DNA of 64,000 nucleotides, taken from Bacteroidota bacterium. Lineage in GTDB: Bacteria > Bacteroidota > Bacteroidia > Bacteroidales > B39-G9. Below the pieces are notes generated by a model, which did not search any database, was not told the DNA's origin, and saw only the letters and a list, made by a program, of their open reading frames with translations. This document shows positions 10,214 through 20,197 of this stretch, piece after piece; the first letter of the stretch is position 1, and the number at the start of each line of letters is the position of its first letter. Location of the stretch: NCBI GenBank assembly GCA_015222055.1, contig JADFUR010000019.1, positions 53,770-117,769 on the forward strand. Direction: 5' to 3'. A program made the position numbers and the translations under genes.

Positions 10214-11623
10214 ATGTATAGACTCTTTAAATTCTTTTTATTCTTTGTCTTGATTTTTCTCACTTCGTGCGAGAATGTTCAAACCACAAAAGAAAATGAC
10301 AAAGTGTCTGATTTACAAAAAATTAAAAACAGAGGGAAATTAATAGCACTCACCGATAATAATTCAACAAGTTATTTTATTTATAGAGGGAAACCCATGG
10401 GCTACCAGTATGATTTGCTAAAAATGTTTGCAGATTATATAGGCGTTGACTTGCAAATAATTACAAGTAACAACATGAACGATACTTTTGATAAGCTAAA
10501 AGATGAAAAAAGTGACTTGTTAGCATTAAATTTAACCGTAACCAAAGAAAGAAGTAATATTGTAGATTTTACCGAATCTCATAGTACAACTCGTCAGGTT
10601 TTAGTTCAACGCAAACCGGATGGTTGGGAAAACATGTCGCAAAGAGAACTTAGAAATCATCTAATAAGAAACCAATTAGATTTAGCGAAAAAGACTGTTT
10701 ATGTTCAAGCAAACACATCATATTCTAGTCGTTTAAAACATTTGTCTGAAGAAATAGGTGACAGTATAAATATTGTTCAAGTTGACAAAGAAACAGAGCA
10801 ATTAATATATTCGGTTGCTAATGGTGAAATAGAATATACAGTAACCGATGAAAATGTTGCACTTCTTAATCAAACGTTCTTACCAAATATTGATGTTAGA
10901 ACACCTGTAAGTTTTCCACAAAAATTAGCTTGGGCTGTAAGAAAAAATTCTCCCGAATTATTAAGTGCTATTAATAATTGGATAAACAGCATTAAGCACA
11001 CTCCTATGTACGCAGTTGTTTATAGAAAATACTTTATTAACAAAAAAGCAACCAGACGATTAAAAAGCGATTATTTATCTGTTAATGGGGGAAAAATATC
11101 GATTTATGACAACTATATTAAAGAATACAGTTCTCATATTGATTGGGACTGGAGATTATTAGCTTCACTGATATATCAAGAATCAAGATTTAACCCAAAA
11201 ATACGATCATGGGCAGGTGCTTACGGTCTAATGCAATTAATGCCACACACTGCTACAAGATTTGGAGCCAATCAAAATTCTTCACCAAAAAAAAACATAG
11301 AAGCCGGAGTTAAATTTATTAAATGGCTAAACAAATATTTAGCAGATACAATCGTAGATGAAAATCAAAGAATTAAATTTATTTTAGCTTCATACAATGT
11401 TGGCTTAGGGCATGTTTTGGATGCAAGGCGTTTAGCGAAAAAAAATGGCAAAAACCCAAATATTTGGGATAATAATGTAGATTATTATATACTCAACAAA
11501 TCAAATCCAAAATATTATAGAGATTCTGTTGTCAGATATGGATATTGCAGAGGGCAAGAACCTTATAATTATGTTAATGAAATAATTAATCGTTATAAGG
11601 ATTACCAAAATGTTATGGATTAG
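10214..11623 (+). CDS. mltF: MltF-like lytic transglycosylase (extracellular solute-binding domain + SLT domain), lipoprotein
   Basis: Lipobox FLTSC; SBP_bac_3-like domain; SLT motifs ASLIYQESRFNPKIRSWAGAYGLMQLMPHTA and SYNVGLGHVLDARRLA. Confidence 0.88.
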   Translation: MYRLFKFFLFFVLIFLTSCENVQTTKENDKVSDLQKIKNRGKLIALTDNNSTSYFIYRGKPMGYQYDLLKMFADYIGVDLQIITSNNMNDTFDKLKDEKSDLLALNLTVTKERSNIVDFTESHSTTRQVLVQRKPDGWENMSQRELRNHLIRNQLDLAKKTVYVQANTSYSSRLKHLSEEIGDSINIVQVDKETEQLIYSVANGEIEYTVTDENVALLNQTFLPNIDVRTPVSFPQKLAWAVRKNSPELLSAINNWINSIKHTPMYAVVYRKYFINKKATRRLKSDYLSVNGGKISIYDNYIKEYSSHIDWDWRLLASLIYQESRFNPKIRSWAGAYGLMQLMPHTATRFGANQNSSPKKNIEAGVKFIKWLNKYLADTIVDENQRIKFILASYNVGLGHVLDARRLAKKNGKNPNIWDNNVDYYILNKSNPKYYRDSVVRYGYCRGQEPYNYVNEIINRYKDYQNVMD

Positions 11624-12245
11624 ACAAGTCCGTTTGTTTCACAATTTTTAAAAACTCGCTTACCATCATTGCAGTTGCACCCCATATTTTATCTCCATTT
11701 GCATTGTAACAAGGTGCTTCAATTAATTTATTTCCCACTTTAAAAATCCCCGTTTGATTGTTTTTATTATCCATCAATTCCCTAATTTTCACATTAATAA
11801 TTCTACTTACTTCAAAATTATCAATCTTAAATTCAGGTTTTTCTTTCAGATATCCAATATAAGGGAGTGCTGTGTAGTTACTTACAGGGATATAAATTGA
11901 ACTAATTTGTCCGATAATATTAATTGAATTAGGATTTACACCAATTTCTTCATGAGTTTCTCTTAAGGCTGTTTTTGATAAGTCATTATCGACATTTTCA
12001 TATTTTCCTCCAGGGAAACTTATTTGCGAACTGTGAAATCCATCATATTCCGCTCGTTTTATAAATACAGTGTAAATCTCATTATTGAGTGGATATAATA
12101 AAATTAACACACTGCTTTTTATTGTCGTTTTATTTGTACTATTATTTAGTCTTAATGGCGGAGCCATTATTCGTTGCACTTTTTCTCCCGGCAACTTTTT
12201 TCTTAACTGATATTGTAATTTCTCAATAAAACTATCAAACATCAA
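11613..12245 (-). CDS. NUDIX hydrolase, CoA-diphosphatase-like
   Basis: Nudix box GGKYENVDNDLSKTALRETHEEIGV. Confidence 0.88.
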   Translation of the reverse strand: MMFDSFIEKLQYQLRKKLPGEKVQRIMAPPLRLNNSTNKTTIKSSVLILLYPLNNEIYTVFIKRAEYDGFHSSQISFPGGKYENVDNDLSKTALRETHEEIGVNPNSINIIGQISSIYIPVSNYTALPYIGYLKEKPEFKIDNFEVSRIINVKIRELMDNKNNQTGIFKVGNKLIEAPCYNANGDKIWGATAMMVSEFLKIVKQTDLSNP

Positions 12246-12300
12246 ATCTTAAATTAATGTATTTTGTGCTTTTACAAAAATTAATTTATTTATTATTATT

Positions 12301-12420
12301 CGTCATTACAATCTGCCAGTTGGCAAAAAAGCAATCTAAGATTTAAAAAAAAAGATTCTAAATCAGGAGATTGCTTCGTTCCAAATTTTTCGGGACATAC
12401 TGTTCCTCCTCGCAATAACG
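12301..12420. repeat. MITE-like dispersed intergenic element, copy 1 (degenerate)
   Basis: cgtcatt...aataacg ends; internal inverted repeats tgccagttggca and aagcaatct...agattgctt; matches the 35755-35858 element. Confidence 0.75.
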
Positions 12421-12446
12421 GTAAATATTAAATTTCCCTGATAAAC

Positions 12447-13739
12447 TTAATTAATTGCCTTAACCAAAAAATAATTTTTCTTGCCTTTTTGCACCAAAAT
12501 ATATTTTTCGTCAATAAGCCAAGACTTATCTATAATTGAATCTGCATCAACAACTTTTTCTTTATTAATGCTTAATCCTCCGCCAGTTATTAATCTACGC
12601 AATTCACCTTTTGAAGCAAAAATTTTTGTTTTTTCGATTAATAAATCTGTAACATTAATGCCATTAACAATATTACTCATATTAATTTCAAACTGTGGCA
12701 CGCCTTCAAATACGGACAAAAAAGTTTCTTCGTCAATCTTGCTTAAGGTTTCTTTTGTTCCTTTCCCAAATAAAATTTTTGAGGCCTCAACAGCTGAGTT
12801 ATAATCTTCTTCGGAGTGAACAAGTATTGTAATTTCTTTAGCTAAAGCACTTTGTAAAATTCTTAAATGAGGTGCTGTATTATGCTCAGTAATCAATTTT
12901 TCTATTTCATCTTTATTTAATAATGTAAAAATTTTAATATATCTCTCAGCATCCTGATCAGAAACATTAAGCCAAAATTGGTAAAATTTATAAGATGATG
13001 TATATTTTTTAGCTAACCAAACATTACCTTTTTCGGTTTTCCCAAATTTACCACCATCGGCTTTAGTAATTAAAGGACAGGTAATTGCAAACGCTTCCCC
13101 GTTAAGTTTTCGTCTTATTAACTCAGTCCCTGTAGTAATATTTCCCCATTGGTCGGAACCTCCCATCTGTAATTTGCAATTTTTGTGCTCATATAAATAA
13201 AAAAAATCGTAGCCTTGCACTAACTGGTAAGAAAATTCGGTAAACGAAAGTCCGGTTTTTGCTTCATTGTTTAATCTTTTTTTAACAGAATCTTTTGCCA
13301 TCATATAGTTGACAGTAATATGCTTGCCAATATCACGAATAAATTCAAGGAATGAAATTTTTTTCATCCAGTCGTAATTATTAACTATCTCTGCAGAATT
13401 TTCGTCGCCGTTAAAATCAAGAAAATTATTAAGCTGATCTTTTATTCTTGCTTGATTATGTTTTAAAGTAGATTCTGAAAGCAAATTTCTTTCTTCAGAT
13501 TTGCCTGAGGGGTCACCAATCATACCTGTTGCACCGCCAAGAACGATCATCGGCTTGTGCCCTGCTAGTTGAAAGTGCTTTAACAACATTACAGATACTA
13601 AATGACCAATATGTAAAGAATCTGCTGTTGGGTCAATACCCACATATGCAGTTGTCATCTCTTTTTGAAGTTGTTCTTCTGTTCCGGGCATGATATCATG
13701 AATCATACCTCTCCATCTTAGTTCCTCGATAAAAGTCAT
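12447..13739 (-). CDS. tyrS: tyrosine--tRNA ligase
   Basis: [18 protein letters not shown] (HIGH), [20 protein letters not shown]-terminal S4 domain. Confidence 0.95.
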   Translation of the reverse strand: MTFIEELRWRGMIHDIMPGTEEQLQKEMTTAYVGIDPTADSLHIGHLVSVMLLKHFQLAGHKPMIVLGGATGMIGDPSGKSEERNLLSESTLKHNQARIKDQLNNFLDFNGDENSAEIVNNYDWMKKISFLEFIRDIGKHITVNYMMAKDSVKKRLNNEAKTGLSFTEFSYQLVQGYDFFYLYEHKNCKLQMGGSDQWGNITTGTELIRRKLNGEAFAITCPLITKADGGKFGKTEKGNVWLAKKYTSSYKFYQFWLNVSDQDAERYIKIFTLLNKDEIEKLITEHNTAPHLRILQSALAKEITILVHSEEDYNSAVEASKILFGKGTKETLSKIDEETFLSVFEGVPQFEINMSNIVNGINVTDLLIEKTKIFASKGELRRLITGGGLSINKEKVVDADSIIDKSWLIDEKYILVQKGKKNYFLVKAIN

Positions 13740-13755
13740 AGTTTTAAATTTTCGT

Positions 13756-13763
13756 CAAAGATA
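13756..13763 (-). promoter_or_regulatory. Bacteroidota -7 box (TATCTTTG) upstream of tyrS
   Basis: caaagata on + strand is TATCTTTG on - strand, matching TAnnTTTG just upstream of the tyrS ATG. Confidence 0.5.
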
Positions 13764-13854
13764 ATAATTGAAAAATTATTATTATGATATGTTAATAGAT
13801 TCTTAAATTAAAAAACTGTATGCTGTTAATATTTTAAAATTATATTTCTGAAAT

Positions 13855-14409
13855 TTACACACCTTCGTTTTTAATATCAGAGTAAACAAATGCTTTATTT
13901 ATTGACAATGAATTATTTATTCCAATATTTTCGAATTTCAAATACGGGAATATTGAAGGTGCAAAATTAGATAAGGGTTTATATAATATTGAACTTTGCT
14001 TTAATTTAGGTGAAATAAATTTAAGGTTTTTATCTAAGCCATTAACAATAACAAGAATAATACTAATAATAAAAGCTATTTTGGCAATACCAAATAAGGA
14101 TCCTAAAATTCGGTTAATAAAACCTAATGCTATAGCTTTAATTAATTTATCAATTAATATTGCAACAAAATGAACTGCAACAACAATTAAAACAAAGGTA
14201 ACCGCAAAAGAAACTATTGGAAGATAATTTGGATTAAAATCAAAATTCTGTATTAAATATTGGCTCGTAATATCAGAAAATTTTATTGCTCCAAAAATAC
14301 CAAGCAATAATGCACCAAATGAAGCTACAGAATGAATAAATCCTTTTGAGAAACCTTTATAAGCACTCCATAATAATGGTACTAAAATAATTAAATCGAA
14401 GTAATTCAT
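13855..14409 (-). CDS. CvpA family membrane protein
   Basis: MNYFDLIILVPLLWSAYKGFSKGFIHSVASFGALLLGI; four TM segments. Confidence 0.85.
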   Translation of the reverse strand: MNYFDLIILVPLLWSAYKGFSKGFIHSVASFGALLLGIFGAIKFSDITSQYLIQNFDFNPNYLPIVSFAVTFVLIVVAVHFVAILIDKLIKAIALGFINRILGSLFGIAKIAFIISIILVIVNGLDKNLKFISPKLKQSSILYKPLSNFAPSIFPYLKFENIGINNSLSINKAFVYSDIKNEGV

Positions 14410-14557
14410 AAAACGATAATTGTATGTTTTTTATTGTCGAAAAATTGATTAGCGTAAAAATAAGAAAATTTATTATTGATTAGAAAGATAATTATAAAAA
14501 AAAGTATATTATTTATTTTTTAAACTAAATTTGTAATAAACAATAATTCATATCTAA

Positions 14558-16075
14558 ATGCCATTAATTAATTCAATATTTTCGTGGATGATGATTAAAA
14601 GAACAAATGAAATTAATTTGTTTAAAAATTATCCCGTTGAAGCACAACAAGAAACACTTCAAAAATTATTAAGAAAAGCGAAAGCTACTGAATGGGGTAA
14701 AAAACATGACTATAAATCAATAAATACTATTGACGAATATAAAAGAAGAGTTCCTCTTCAATATTATGATGACATAAAGCCATATGTTATAAGACTTAGG
14801 CATGGTGAACAAAATTTGCTATGGAATCAAGAAATAAAATGGTTTGCAAAATCATCAGGAACGACTAATGACAAGAGTAAATTTATTCCTGTAAGTAAAG
14901 ATGCTTTAGAAAATTGTCATTTTAGAGGTGCTAAAGATGTTTTAACAATAAATTCAAATCATTATCCTGACACAAAAATTTTTAAAGGCAAAGGATTAAC
15001 AATAGGAGGAAGTCATCACATTAATAACTTTAGTAACGAATCATACTATGGTGATCTTTCAGCAATATTAATTGAGAACGCTCCTTTTTGGACTGAATTT
15101 ATTAGAACCCCAAGTCAATCAATTGCCCTAATGGATGAGTGGGAAGAAAAACTGGATAAAATGGCTCATGAAACTATTAATGAGAATGTTACTAGTATTG
15201 CAGGTGTGCCATCGTGGACTTTAGTTTTAATTAAAAAAATTCTCAGCATTGCCGGAACATCTAATCTTTTAGATGTATGGCCAAATTTAGAATTGTTTAT
15301 GCATGGTGGAATTAGTTTTGTTCCATATAGAAAACAATACCAAAAAATAATTCCTTCATCAAACATGCATTATTTTGAAACATATAATGCATCAGAAGGA
15401 TTTTTTGGCATTCAGGATGACCCCAACTCTAGCAGTATGTTATTGATGCTTGACTATGGTATTTTTTACGAGTTTATTCCTCTTGAAAATATTCACGAAG
15501 AATCTCCAAAGACTTTAGGCATTAACGAAATTGAATTAAACAAAAATTATGCAATTGTAATATCAACGAATTCAGGCTTATGGAGATATATTATTGGCGA
15601 TACAGTTAAATTTACTTCAAAATATCCTTTTAAATTTCTCATTACAGGAAGAATAAAACATTTTATTAATGCATTTGGGGAAGAGCTAATTATTGATAAT
15701 GCAGAAAATGCATTAAAAATTGCCTGCGATCGTACAGATGCCATGATTAATGAATATACAGCTGCACCTGTATATATGAGCGAGAATCAAAAAGGTTGTC
15801 ACCAATGGCTTTTTGAATTCGACAAAAATCCTAATAATTTGGAACATTTTATTGACTTGCTCGACAATTCATTAAAATCTGTAAATTCCGATTACGAAGC
15901 AAAAAGATATAAAGACCTTTCATTAACATCGCCTCAAATTGTTTGTCTTAAAAAAGGTGTGTTTCACGAATGGTTGCGACAAAAAGGCAAGCTTGGTGGT
16001 CAACATAAAATTCCTCGTCTCGCTAATAACAGAATTTATGTTGACGAATTGCTAAAAATTAATGAAGAATTATGA
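14558..16075 (+). CDS. GH3 auxin-responsive promoter family protein (acyl-adenylating enzyme-like)
   Basis: WFAKSSGTTNDKSKFIPVS; YNASEGFFGIQDD; YIIGDTVKF; GRIKHFINAFGEELIIDNAE. Confidence 0.88.
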   Translation: MPLINSIFSWMMIKRTNEINLFKNYPVEAQQETLQKLLRKAKATEWGKKHDYKSINTIDEYKRRVPLQYYDDIKPYVIRLRHGEQNLLWNQEIKWFAKSSGTTNDKSKFIPVSKDALENCHFRGAKDVLTINSNHYPDTKIFKGKGLTIGGSHHINNFSNESYYGDLSAILIENAPFWTEFIRTPSQSIALMDEWEEKLDKMAHETINENVTSIAGVPSWTLVLIKKILSIAGTSNLLDVWPNLELFMHGGISFVPYRKQYQKIIPSSNMHYFETYNASEGFFGIQDDPNSSSMLLMLDYGIFYEFIPLENIHEESPKTLGINEIELNKNYAIVISTNSGLWRYIIGDTVKFTSKYPFKFLITGRIKHFINAFGEELIIDNAENALKIACDRTDAMINEYTAAPVYMSENQKGCHQWLFEFDKNPNNLEHFIDLLDNSLKSVNSDYEAKRYKDLSLTSPQIVCLKKGVFHEWLRQKGKLGGQHKIPRLANNRIYVDELLKINEEL

Positions 16076-16100
16076 CGATTGACGATTAACATTAACAGGA

Positions 16101-16123
16101 CTTTCGGATTGCAAATCCGAAAG
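16101..16123. repeat. dispersed palindrome ctttcggatt-gca-aatccgaaag (copy A)
   Basis: Perfect 10-bp inverted repeat; same family at 29229 and 30948. Confidence 0.75.
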
Positions 16124-16227
16124 AGCATTTATAAAAAAAAACTAAAAATAATTGGGAGTATTATTAAAACTGTAAAAAGTTCAAATAGCCATAATTCGTA
16201 ATTTTTAATTCATAATTAAATAATCAC

Positions 16228-17019
16228 ATGAAAATCTTAATTTTTATATTGTTGCTTTTATCAACTTTCGATTCTGGTTCTTTCAAATTAATTAATGAGG
16301 TTAATATTAATAATGAATATTTTACTACTGACAATCTTGGCAATGTTTATACAATAAATAATAAGCAACTTACAAAATTCGACAAAGAAGGAACTGAAAT
16401 TTGCGAATACGGCAATAGTTATCTTGGAAATATTACATCTGTAGATGTGTCAAACCCATTAAGAATATTAATTTTTTATAAAGATTTTAATCAGATTGTT
16501 TTTTTAGATAATACTCTTTCAACAATTGGAAGTGCAATAAATCTTATTGATATTGATGTTGATGAAGCAACACTTGTTTGTGGTTCAAACCAAAATGGTT
16601 TTATAGTGCTCAACAGCCAAACAAAAAAAATATGCAAATATGACAAGACTCTAAAACTTGTTTATGAAAGTTTTAATCTTGGACAAATTGTTGGCAGAGA
16701 GTTTAAACCTAATTCAATGTGTGAAAAAAATGGTTTTGTTTACCTGAATATCCCAAGCAAAGGAATTTTAGTTTTTGATATGCAAGGTGTTTATTCAAAA
16801 ACAATTTATATTAGAAATTTAAAATCGTTTCAAATAAAAACCAATAATATTCTTTACTATGATAAAAACTCTTTGCAAAAATATAATTTCAAAACACTTA
16901 AATCAGATTATTTACTTTTGCCGAATTCTGTTGATGTAATTAATTCCCGCATTGAAGAAGACCAATTATACATTTTAAAATCTAACAAATTATTAATTTA
17001 TAAAATTATTAACGAATAG
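16228..17019 (+). CDS. exported beta-propeller-like protein of unknown function
   Basis: Signal peptide; repeated short beta-strand/turn pattern (NLGNVYTINNKQLTKFDKEG...). Confidence 0.55.
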   Translation: MKILIFILLLLSTFDSGSFKLINEVNINNEYFTTDNLGNVYTINNKQLTKFDKEGTEICEYGNSYLGNITSVDVSNPLRILIFYKDFNQIVFLDNTLSTIGSAINLIDIDVDEATLVCGSNQNGFIVLNSQTKKICKYDKTLKLVYESFNLGQIVGREFKPNSMCEKNGFVYLNIPSKGILVFDMQGVYSKTIYIRNLKSFQIKTNNILYYDKNSLQKYNFKTLKSDYLLLPNSVDVINSRIEEDQLYILKSNKLLIYKIINE

Positions 17020-17023
17020 AAAT

Positions 17024-17051
17024 AAAGCGAGCCTTATATATTGCTCGCTTT
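17024..17051. terminator. bidirectional intrinsic terminator
   Basis: aaagcgagc-N10-gctcgcttt hairpin between convergent genes. Confidence 0.75.
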
Positions 17052-17067
17052 CATCTTGCTTTTACTC

Positions 17068-17478
17068 CTATTCTTTTGTTAATTCGGCAGCTCTTTTAGC
17101 AATTGCACTAGTTAATTTTATAAGAGATAAGGTATTTTCTTCAAACTTTTTTGCATACTCTTCTAAATTTTTTTCAGTAACTCCATATTTATTAAAAACC
17201 GCTTCAATTTCCTTTTTAGCTTCTTCGCCAAGAGATGCTTGTCCTGCAATATTTTCTACCTTTTCAGAGGCAATTGCATATTTTGTAGAAATATACATTA
17301 ACTGAGCAGAAATCTCCACATAAACTTCATCAGTAATCTCACCTTTCGTTACTTTTTCTTCAACTTTTTCGTTGTCTTTCACATTAGAATTTTCGTTTTT
17401 AATTCCACCGCTACAATTAACAAATAAAATAATTGCAAACAACATTACTAATAACTTAAAAAAAATTTTAATTTTCAT
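17068..17478 (-). CDS. small helical lipoprotein
   Basis: Signal peptide with lipobox FVNC; helical C-terminal half. Confidence 0.6.
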   Translation of the reverse strand: MKIKIFFKLLVMLFAIILFVNCSGGIKNENSNVKDNEKVEEKVTKGEITDEVYVEISAQLMYISTKYAIASEKVENIAGQASLGEEAKKEIEAVFNKYGVTEKNLEEYAKKFEENTLSLIKLTSAIAKRAAELTKE

Positions 17479-17639
17479 GATATTTGTTTTTAATTAAACA
17501 ATTACTCTCCCAGCTTTTTTATTCTACTGAGAGATTAAAAAATATTGATTTATCTTATTATTTTTCGGTAAGTTACAATGTTTTTAAAAGAGAAAAAACT
17601 ATTCATATAAAAACAAATAATTTTTTACATTTTTTTATT

Positions 17640-17647
17640 TATCTTTG
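17640..17647 (+). promoter_or_regulatory. putative -7 box TATCTTTG for the GHKL/STAS/PIN cassette
   Basis: TATCTTTG matches TAnnTTTG; ends 6 nt before the ATG at 17653; no clear -33 TTG. Confidence 0.45.
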
Positions 17648-17652
17648 GATAT

Positions 17653-18534
17653 ATGATAATTCTTATTCCAAATAAAATTTGTAGCGATTATAGTGGTTTT
17701 AACAATCTTATTGAAATATTCAATAGAGTTAAAAATATAAGTTTTGATACTATTACTTTTGATTTTCATAATTGTAGATGGTTTGAAGCAAATCTTTGTG
17801 CAGTTCTTGGTGTTATTTGTCACAATATTACCCAAAATATCAATAATGTTGAGTTTGTTAATATTGATAAAAAAATTGAAAATGTTTTTAGTAAAAATGG
17901 ATTTTTACAACATTTTGGAGGTTTCCGATTACAAGATGATAACTATACAACAATTAAATATCGCAGGTATCAATCTAATGAGCAAAGCCTTTTTAAGATA
18001 TATCTCGATGAAGAATTACTAACAAAAAAGGATTTCCCAAAAATGTCTCCATTTCTAAAGAAAAAAATACATGAAAATATTTTTGAGATATTTGAAAATT
18101 CAATAAGTCATGGAGCAAGTGAATATGTTTTTTCCTGTGGGCAATATTATCCTCAAAAATCACCACCTCGTATTGATTTTACTATTGTAGATATTGGTCG
18201 TAGTATAAAAACTAATGTAAATGAATTTTTAAAACAGAATCTTTCTGGAATTGAAACTATTGAGTGGGCTGTTAAAGAAAAAAATACAACAAAAACAGGG
18301 AATACTCCAGGTGGTCTTGGTTTAAAACTTATACGTGAATTTCTAAAACATAATAAAGGCGAGTTGCAAATTATTTCAGCAGAAGGATTTTGGCAACAAG
18401 ATAAAAAAAACATTATCTTTACAAAAAATTTACAAAACCTCTTTTCTGGAACAATTGTAAATTTAGAATTTAATATTGACAATAATTATTATTTCACAAA
18501 AAAAGATAAACTAAACGAACAAGACATTTTTTAA
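17653..18534 (+). CDS. GHKL-type (HATPase_c) ATP-binding protein with N-terminal STAS-like region
   Basis: N-box HENIFEIFENSISHG; G1 VDIGRSI; G2 NTPGGLGLKLIREF; N-terminal ~90 aa (DTITFDFHNCRWFEANLCAVLGVIC) resembles a STAS-like fold. Confidence 0.8.
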   Translation: MIILIPNKICSDYSGFNNLIEIFNRVKNISFDTITFDFHNCRWFEANLCAVLGVICHNITQNINNVEFVNIDKKIENVFSKNGFLQHFGGFRLQDDNYTTIKYRRYQSNEQSLFKIYLDEELLTKKDFPKMSPFLKKKIHENIFEIFENSISHGASEYVFSCGQYYPQKSPPRIDFTIVDIGRSIKTNVNEFLKQNLSGIETIEWAVKEKNTTKTGNTPGGLGLKLIREFLKHNKGELQIISAEGFWQQDKKNIIFTKNLQNLFSGTIVNLEFNIDNNYYFTKKDKLNEQDIF

Positions 18535-18884
18535 TGAAAGAAATAAATATAAATATATTTGAAATAATTGGTTCAAATGTAGCAGTATCTTCTGATGCAG
18601 GACAAAAGATATTTAACATTATTGATAAAACTCTTACTCAAGATTATATTGCAAATTTAAATTTTAACAATATTAATTTGTTAACAACTGCTTTTTTAAA
18701 TACTGCTATTGGTCAGCTATACAGTAAATATTTAAGTGAACAATTAAAAAAACAGTTAAAACTTTCTAACATATTATATGAAGATAAATTATTGCTCAAA
18801 AAAGTTACTGACAGAGCTAAAGAATATTTTAAGGATAAAAAAAATATTGATAATATAATAAAAGACACTCTGGGTGATGAATAA
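18534..18884 (+). CDS. small STAS-like protein (DUF4325-like)
   Basis: 116 aa; NLNFNNINLLTTAFLNTAIGQLYSKY resembles the DUF4325 core; ATG overlaps the upstream stop (TAATG). Confidence 0.65.
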   Translation: MKEININIFEIIGSNVAVSSDAGQKIFNIIDKTLTQDYIANLNFNNINLLTTAFLNTAIGQLYSKYLSEQLKKQLKLSNILYEDKLLLKKVTDRAKEYFKDKKNIDNIIKDTLGDE

Positions 18885-19404
18885 AATAAATATTACAAAC
18901 TATACCCCGAAAAATACAGACAAATTTCTTTTCGACAACAACATTTGGATGTACTTATATTGTCCAATAGGTAGTTATAATAAATATGTCGTGGATAAAT
19001 ATTCTAACTTTTTTGGTAAAATCCTTGATGCTAAAGCAACAATATATGTCTCATCATTAATTCTCTCGGAATTTTATAACACATATATTCGCTTAGATTT
19101 TAATATTTGGAAAGGGAATAAAAAAAAAGATTTCAAGAAGGATTACCGCCCTTTACCTCAATGCAAAACAACAAGTGAAACAATAACAAATTCAATTGAA
19201 AGCAGAATTTTAGGCGTTTCTAAAAAAATAAATGATGACTTTGTTGATATTTCTATTAATAAATTAATTGAAAAAATAGGCTTGTTAGATTTTAATGATA
19301 GTTATTATGTCGAATTAGCGAAAAAAAATAATTTTAAAATTGTTACAAATGATAAGGACTTTCAAAATATTAAAGATGATATTACAATTTTATCGTTAAA
19401 ATAA
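18877..19404 (+). CDS. PIN-domain nuclease (toxin-like)
   Basis: Conserved acidic residues in FLFDNNIWMYLY, SSLILSEFYNTYIR, LLDFNDSYYVELAKKNNFKIVTNDKDFQ; ATG at 18877 (track uses GTG 18874) overlaps the upstream stop by 8 nt. Confidence 0.8.
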   Translation: MNKINITNYTPKNTDKFLFDNNIWMYLYCPIGSYNKYVVDKYSNFFGKILDAKATIYVSSLILSEFYNTYIRLDFNIWKGNKKKDFKKDYRPLPQCKTTSETITNSIESRILGVSKKINDDFVDISINKLIEKIGLLDFNDSYYVELAKKNNFKIVTNDKDFQNIKDDITILSLK

Positions 19405-19445
19405 AAGTCCGCAACTTCAATTTATTATTATCTGAATAAAATTTC

Positions 19446-20195
19446 TTATCTATACTCTTTTAGTTCAAGTTTATCGCCATCAAAAACGGCATAAGTAAAA
19501 TGAGTAATCCAATCACCAAGATTAACAAATTGGCAATTATCTTCTAATTGTAGAACAATGGGAACATGTCGATGACCAAATATCATATAATCGAAATGTT
19601 CATATTTTAATTCTTCTTTGGCAAAAACAACTAAATTTTCTTTATCGACACCTTTAAAACTTTCAGCCACTAAGCCTTTTGCCTCTCGGCTACTGTTTGA
19701 CCATTTGTGAGCAATTGAAAAAGCTGCATTAGGATGGATTCGAGAAAACAGCCAATGTAAAATTGGGCTTGTAAATATTTTCTTTAACCTTTTATAGCCT
19801 CTGTCTCCAGGACCTAAGCCGTCGCCATGGGCGAGAAAAAATTTTTTGCCATTAATAATTTTCGTTACAGGCTCGCGATGAAGAATAACACCGGTTTCTT
19901 TTGGCAGATAATCTGTAATCCAAAGGTCGTGATTGCCCGTAAAAAAATATACTGCAATACCTTTATCTGTCAACTCAGATATTTTTCCTAAAAAACGTGT
20001 AAACCCACGAGGGATGACCTTCTTATATTCATACCAGAAATCAAAAATATCGCCAAGCAGATAAATCTCTGAAGCATCTATCTTTATTTCATCCAACCAC
20101 TTTACAAGGAGTTTTTCTCGCTCAAGACTTTTTTCATAAGAAGGAAGTCCTAAATGAGCATCTGAAGCAAAATATATTTTTTTATTTTCTTTCAA
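19446..20195 (-). CDS. lpxH: UDP-2,3-diacylglucosamine diphosphatase-like metallophosphoesterase
   Basis: FASDAHLG, LLGDIFDFWYEY, FTGNHDLWITDYL, HGDGLGPGDRGYK, IFGHRHVP. Confidence 0.88.
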   Translation of the reverse strand: MKENKKIYFASDAHLGLPSYEKSLEREKLLVKWLDEIKIDASEIYLLGDIFDFWYEYKKVIPRGFTRFLGKISELTDKGIAVYFFTGNHDLWITDYLPKETGVILHREPVTKIINGKKFFLAHGDGLGPGDRGYKRLKKIFTSPILHWLFSRIHPNAAFSIAHKWSNSSREAKGLVAESFKGVDKENLVVFAKEELKYEHFDYMIFGHRHVPIVLQLEDNCQFVNLGDWITHFTYAVFDGDKLELKEYR

Positions 20196-20197
20196 CT

